From an uncultured Pseudomonadota bacterium (GTDB lineage: Bacteria; Myxococcota_A; UBA796; UBA9615): DNA of 7,601 bases. The notes under the pieces were generated by a model, which ran no database searches, was not told where the DNA came from, and was given only the letters and a program-made list of their open reading frames with translations. Location: contig CALCXL010000768.1 in NCBI GenBank assembly GCA_937907595.1, positions 1 through 7,601 on the forward strand, given 5' to 3'. Within the stretch, counting starts at the first letter, position 1; every line of letters starts with the position of its first letter. Made by a program: the position numbers and the translations under genes. Shown piece by piece: positions 5,281 to 7,601 of the stretch.

Positions 5281-5997
5281 ATGCCCTTGCCCCGCCTCCG
5301 AGACGACGTGCAGATCCACCGGACCGACTCCGGGAGCTTCGCCGTGCGCGACGCCCAGGGCCGCGACGTCGTGCACCTGAGCGCGCCGGGGCTGTGGCTG
5401 CTGGTCCGGCTGGACGGGGCGGGGGAGGCGGGGGAGCTGCTGGCCGACTACGCCGCAGAGTTCGGCGAGGAGTTCCCGGCCGACGAGCTGGACGGCTGGA
5501 TCGGCGACCTGGACGGCGCGGGGCTGCTGGTGCGGGACGACCGCGCGGCGGAGGTGCTGCGCATCCTGCACGGGCACGGGCTGCGCCACCGACGCCCCGG
5601 GCCCGACCGCCGGGGGGAGGAGCGGGCGGAGGACGGCCGCCGCGCCGACGGCAACCAGACCGCCTGGTTCGACCGCGCCCTCTTCCTGCTCAACGAGGGC
5701 GACGTGGCCGGCGCGCTGGAGATCTTCGACGCCTTCGCCACGGAGGACCCCGCCGGCGTGCGCATGGCCGAGCTGGCCGCCGTCCTGCGATCCTGGCTGG
5801 ACGACGGCCCACAGGAGCGACGCGACTGGTCCTGGCGCATCTTCGACCGCGCCCTGGAGACGCTGCTGCGCGACGCGGTCTGCCCCTCCTGCGCCGCACC
5901 CTTCGAGGTCCGGCCGGGCCCCAACCGCTGCCAGGCTTGCGGCCGCTCCTTCTCGAGCTGGCTCCTGGAGCACTCGATCGAGACCCGGAGATCCTGA
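5281..5997 (+). CDS. PqqD/RRE-like domain protein with TPR-like middle and C-terminal zinc ribbon
   Basis: 238 residues, no signal or membrane segment. Residues about 10-88 resemble the PqqD-like winged-helix fold also called RiPP recognition element: 'GSFAVRDAQGRDVVHLSAPG' (18-37), then 'LWLLVRLDGAGEAGELLADY', then an acidic helix and 'IGDLDGAGLLVRDD' (74-87). A charged linker (100-123) follows. Residues about 125-197 are helical; 'ALFLLNEGDVAGALEIFDAF' (133-152) has the spacing of one TPR hairpin. The C-terminus holds C201-x2-C204 and C217-x2-C220, a classic zinc ribbon. I know no characterised protein with this order of domains. PqqD-like domains bind peptide substrates, and zinc ribbons bind protein or nucleic acid, so an adaptor role is the reasonable guess. 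The next gene starts on the base after its stop codon, implying joint expression. The frame is open upstream but this ATG fits the domain edge and the spacer. Gene reality is confident, domain naming moderate. Confidence 0.85.
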   Translation: MPLPRLRDDVQIHRTDSGSFAVRDAQGRDVVHLSAPGLWLLVRLDGAGEAGELLADYAAEFGEEFPADELDGWIGDLDGAGLLVRDDRAAEVLRILHGHGLRHRRPGPDRRGEERAEDGRRADGNQTAWFDRALFLLNEGDVAGALEIFDAFATEDPAGVRMAELAAVLRSWLDDGPQERRDWSWRIFDRALETLLRDAVCPSCAAPFEVRPGPNRCQACGRSFSSWLLEHSIETRRS

Positions 5998-7113
5998 ATG
6001 AAGCCCCTGGACTCCCTCCGAGCTGAAGAGCTCGCCGACCTGCAGGCGATCGGCTTCGACCCCGACGTCTTCACCCGCCTGGTGACCGACTACCTGGCCG
6101 GCAGCTTCCCGCCCAACCGGCTGAGCGCCGACGTCCAGCCGCCTCCCCGGGGCGCCGTCCAGCGGCTGGCCCCGGCCGGGAGCATGCAGGGGGACGCGCT
6201 CGTGGACGCCGGCCACCAGCTGCTGCAGCAGGGCAAGGTGGGCCTGGTGGTGCTCAACGGAGGCATGGCGACGCGCTTCGGCGGGCGGGTCAAGGGGGTG
6301 GTGGACGCGCTGCCCGGCCGCTCGTTCCTGGCGCTCCAGGCGAAGCGGCTGAAGGAGCTGGGCGACCGGTGGGGCGCCTCTCCCCCCTGGATGATGATGA
6401 ACTCGCGGGCGACCGACCGCGCCACCATGGACCACCTCGTCGATCACGGCTTCTTCGGCCTGGAGCCCGGCCGCGTACGCTCCTTCCTGCAGTCGGGCGC
6501 CCCCCGCATCAGCCCCCAGGGCGAGGTGGTGAGGCAGGACGACGGCTCCCTCTGGATCTACGGCCCGGGCCACGGCGATCTGGCGCCCTGCATGCGGGGC
6601 TCCGGCGCGCTGCGGTGGGCGCGGGAGCTGGGCGTGGAGATCCTGTTGATGGCCAACGTCGACAACCTGGGCGCGTCCCTGGACCCGGCGGTCATCGGCC
6701 ACTTCGCGGCATCCGGGGCGGAGATGATGGCGGAGCTGGCGCCCAAGAATCCCGGCGACGTCGGCGGCGCGCCCGCGGCGGTGGACGGTCGCGTCCAGAT
6801 CGTGGAGGGCTTCGCCTTCCCCGAGGGCTTCGACCAGGACTCCATCCCGGTGTTCAACACCAACACCCTGTGGTTCCGCACCGACGCCCTGGAGCGCGAC
6901 TTCCCCATGCGCTGGTACGCCGTCGACAAGCAGGCCGACGGCCAGCCCGTGGTGCAGTTCGAGCGGCTGGTGGGCCAGCTGAGCTGGTTCCTGGAGACGG
7001 CCTGGCTGGAGGTGCCGCGCAGCCGCTTCCTGCCCGTGAAGGCCCCCCAGGACCTCCAGGACCTGCAGCCCCACCTGCGCAGCCTGTTCGGGACCTCCCT
7101 GAAGGTGCTGTGA
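5998..7113 (+). CDS. UDPGP-family UTP--sugar-1-phosphate uridylyltransferase
   Basis: 371 residues. The eukaryote-type UDP-glucose pyrophosphorylase family is shown by a chain of motifs: 'VVLNGGMATRFGG' (84-96) with Lys99, the nucleotide loop; 'YGPGHGDL' (188-195); 'MANVDNLGASLDP' (218-230) with metal-binding Asp222; 'FNTNTLWF' (286-293); and 'RFLPVKAPQDL' (343-353) with Lys348, the residue that contacts the sugar phosphate. The reaction is UTP plus glucose-1-phosphate to UDP-glucose and pyrophosphate, in the cytoplasm; a different sugar-1-phosphate is possible. It is not related to bacterial GalU and is shorter than the roughly 500-residue eukaryotic enzymes, ending right after the Lys348 motif, so the C-terminal beta-helix oligomerisation domain is absent. 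The ATG directly follows the TGA of the upstream gene with GGAG about ten bases ahead, so coupled translation is likely. Its 3' end is 3 bases from a convergent gene. Confidence 0.94.
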   Translation: MKPLDSLRAEELADLQAIGFDPDVFTRLVTDYLAGSFPPNRLSADVQPPPRGAVQRLAPAGSMQGDALVDAGHQLLQQGKVGLVVLNGGMATRFGGRVKGVVDALPGRSFLALQAKRLKELGDRWGASPPWMMMNSRATDRATMDHLVDHGFFGLEPGRVRSFLQSGAPRISPQGEVVRQDDGSLWIYGPGHGDLAPCMRGSGALRWARELGVEILLMANVDNLGASLDPAVIGHFAASGAEMMAELAPKNPGDVGGAPAAVDGRVQIVEGFAFPEGFDQDSIPVFNTNTLWFRTDALERDFPMRWYAVDKQADGQPVVQFERLVGQLSWFLETAWLEVPRSRFLPVKAPQDLQDLQPHLRSLFGTSLKVL

Positions 7114-7132
7114 GCGCTACTTGCTGGCGCTC
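7112..7132. terminator. Hairpin overlapping both stop codons of a convergent pair
   Basis: GAGCGC (7112-7117) pairs perfectly with GCGCTC (7127-7132); a G-T and an A-T pair extend it to eight pairs around the loop CTTGC. It covers the end of the UDPGP gene and the stop codon (7117-7119) of the HEAT gene. No T-run follows on either strand, so it may slow rather than terminate polymerase, or protect 3' ends. Confidence 0.35.
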
Positions 7133-7601
7133 GGCGTCTTGGCCCCCGGCGTGCCGGCCCCCACCAGCAGGTAGAGCGCGCTGGCCGCCCGCACCGCGAC
7201 GTGGGGGTCCTCGTCCTGGAGCAGGCCCGCCATCAGCTTGCGGTGCTCGGGCAGGCAGGAGGCGGCGGCGGCGTCGACTGCGCTCTCCCGGGCGAGGGGC
7301 AGGTCGGCCTTGAGGCCGGCGGTGATCAGCCCCTGAAAGGCCGGATCGCCGCCGTCGACCAGCGCCTGCAGGACGTCGGTCATCACGCGGTCGTCGCCCC
7401 GGGAGAACAGCCCCTCCACCGCCAGGGCCAGGCCCGTGGCGCCTCGCCGGATGATGGCGACGGCCGCGGCCGCGCGCGTGGCGGGGTCGTCGGCGTTCAT
7501 GGTGTGCTCCAGGAAGGGATCGACGCCGGGATCGTCGCCCACGCCGGGCAGCGCCAGGGCGCGGGCGGCGGCGGCGGTGACCAGGGCGTCGCTGTCGGCC
7601 A
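7117..7601 (-). CDS. HEAT-repeat protein, N-terminus beyond window
   Basis: The frame is open from the window edge to a TAG at 7117-7119, giving 160 visible C-terminal residues. A GTG at 7540-7542 could be read as a start but the same frame continues upstream with repeat-like sequence ('DALVTAAAARALALPG'), so the gene is taken as cut by the edge. Repeated Ala-rich helix pairs of about 35-40 residues are visible: 'ADDPATRAAAAVAIIRRG', 'GDDRVMTDVLQALVDGGD', 'LPLARESAVDAAAASCL' and 'EDPHVAVRAASALYLLVGAG'. The D-P/D-R turn followed by an Ala-rich helix is the HEAT/PBS-lyase repeat pattern. Such solenoids are protein-binding scaffolds; no partner can be named. The last dozen residues (Gly/Pro/Ser/Lys-rich) look disordered. 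Whether a signal peptide or another domain precedes the repeats cannot be seen. Confidence 0.85.
   Translation of the reverse strand, partial: ADSDALVTAAAARALALPGVGDDPGVDPFLEHTMNADDPATRAAAAVAIIRRGATGLALAVEGLFSRGDDRVMTDVLQALVDGGDPAFQGLITAGLKADLPLARESAVDAAAASCLPEHRKLMAGLLQDEDPHVAVRAASALYLLVGAGTPGAKTPSASK

Noticed and set aside
5263..7074. A 603-codon open frame antisense to the RRE-like and UDPGP genes
   Set aside because: It spans two real genes and the spacer, and its composition is the complement of their codons; no recognisable domain.

Overview
The window is very GC-rich (roughly 70-75% by eye) and tightly packed. It holds eight protein genes, two of them cut by the window edges, and no RNA gene, insertion sequence or CRISPR array that I can see. 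The style suggests a free-living, high-GC Gram-negative bacterium of the Myxococcota or a related 'deltaproteobacterial' lineage. The reasons are lipoproteins with an acidic run straight after the lipobox cysteine, a choice-of-anchor-D type repeat, a bacterial eukaryote-like UDP-sugar pyrophosphorylase, a TMTC-like GT-C membrane protein and a long disordered HDOD protein. This is inferred from gene content, not from a marker gene.

Layout, left to right. At 1-551 (minus) is the N-terminal part of an outer-membrane-type lipoprotein with ASH/choice-of-anchor-D repeats. At 730-1389 (minus) is a second lipoprotein with a pre-peptidase-C-terminal-like beta domain. A 128-base divergent spacer separates it from 1518-3335 (plus), an HDOD-domain regulatory protein with a long proline-rich acidic N-terminal half. 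Facing it tail to tail is a minus-strand toxin-antitoxin pair, vapC (3368-3754) and vapB (3751-4023), with a 4-base overlap and an AT-rich leader that stands out in this GC-rich window. Upstream of that on the same strand is a polytopic GT-C membrane protein related to TMTC-type glycosyltransferases (4063-5256).

A 24-base spacer containing a nearly symmetric -10 element then separates that gene from a plus-strand pair. The first (5281-5997) has a PqqD/RRE-like N-terminus, a helical TPR-like middle and a C-terminal zinc ribbon. The second (5998-7113), whose start codon directly follows the first gene's stop, is a UDPGP-family nucleotidyltransferase, probably making UDP-glucose or a related UDP-sugar. 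The window ends in the C-terminal part of a HEAT-repeat protein (7117-7601, minus), convergent with the UDPGP gene and only 3 bases away.

How the genes may work together: the GT-C protein, the UDPGP enzyme and the RRE-like/zinc-ribbon protein share one divergent promoter region, so a joint role in sugar activation and transfer at the envelope is possible but unproven. The two lipoproteins are same-strand neighbours with separate candidate promoters. VapBC looks like a self-contained module at the 3' end of the GT-C gene. The most unusual items are the RRE-like/zinc-ribbon protein coupled to the UDPGP gene, and the tiny divergent promoter serving two genes that both lack Shine-Dalgarno sequences.
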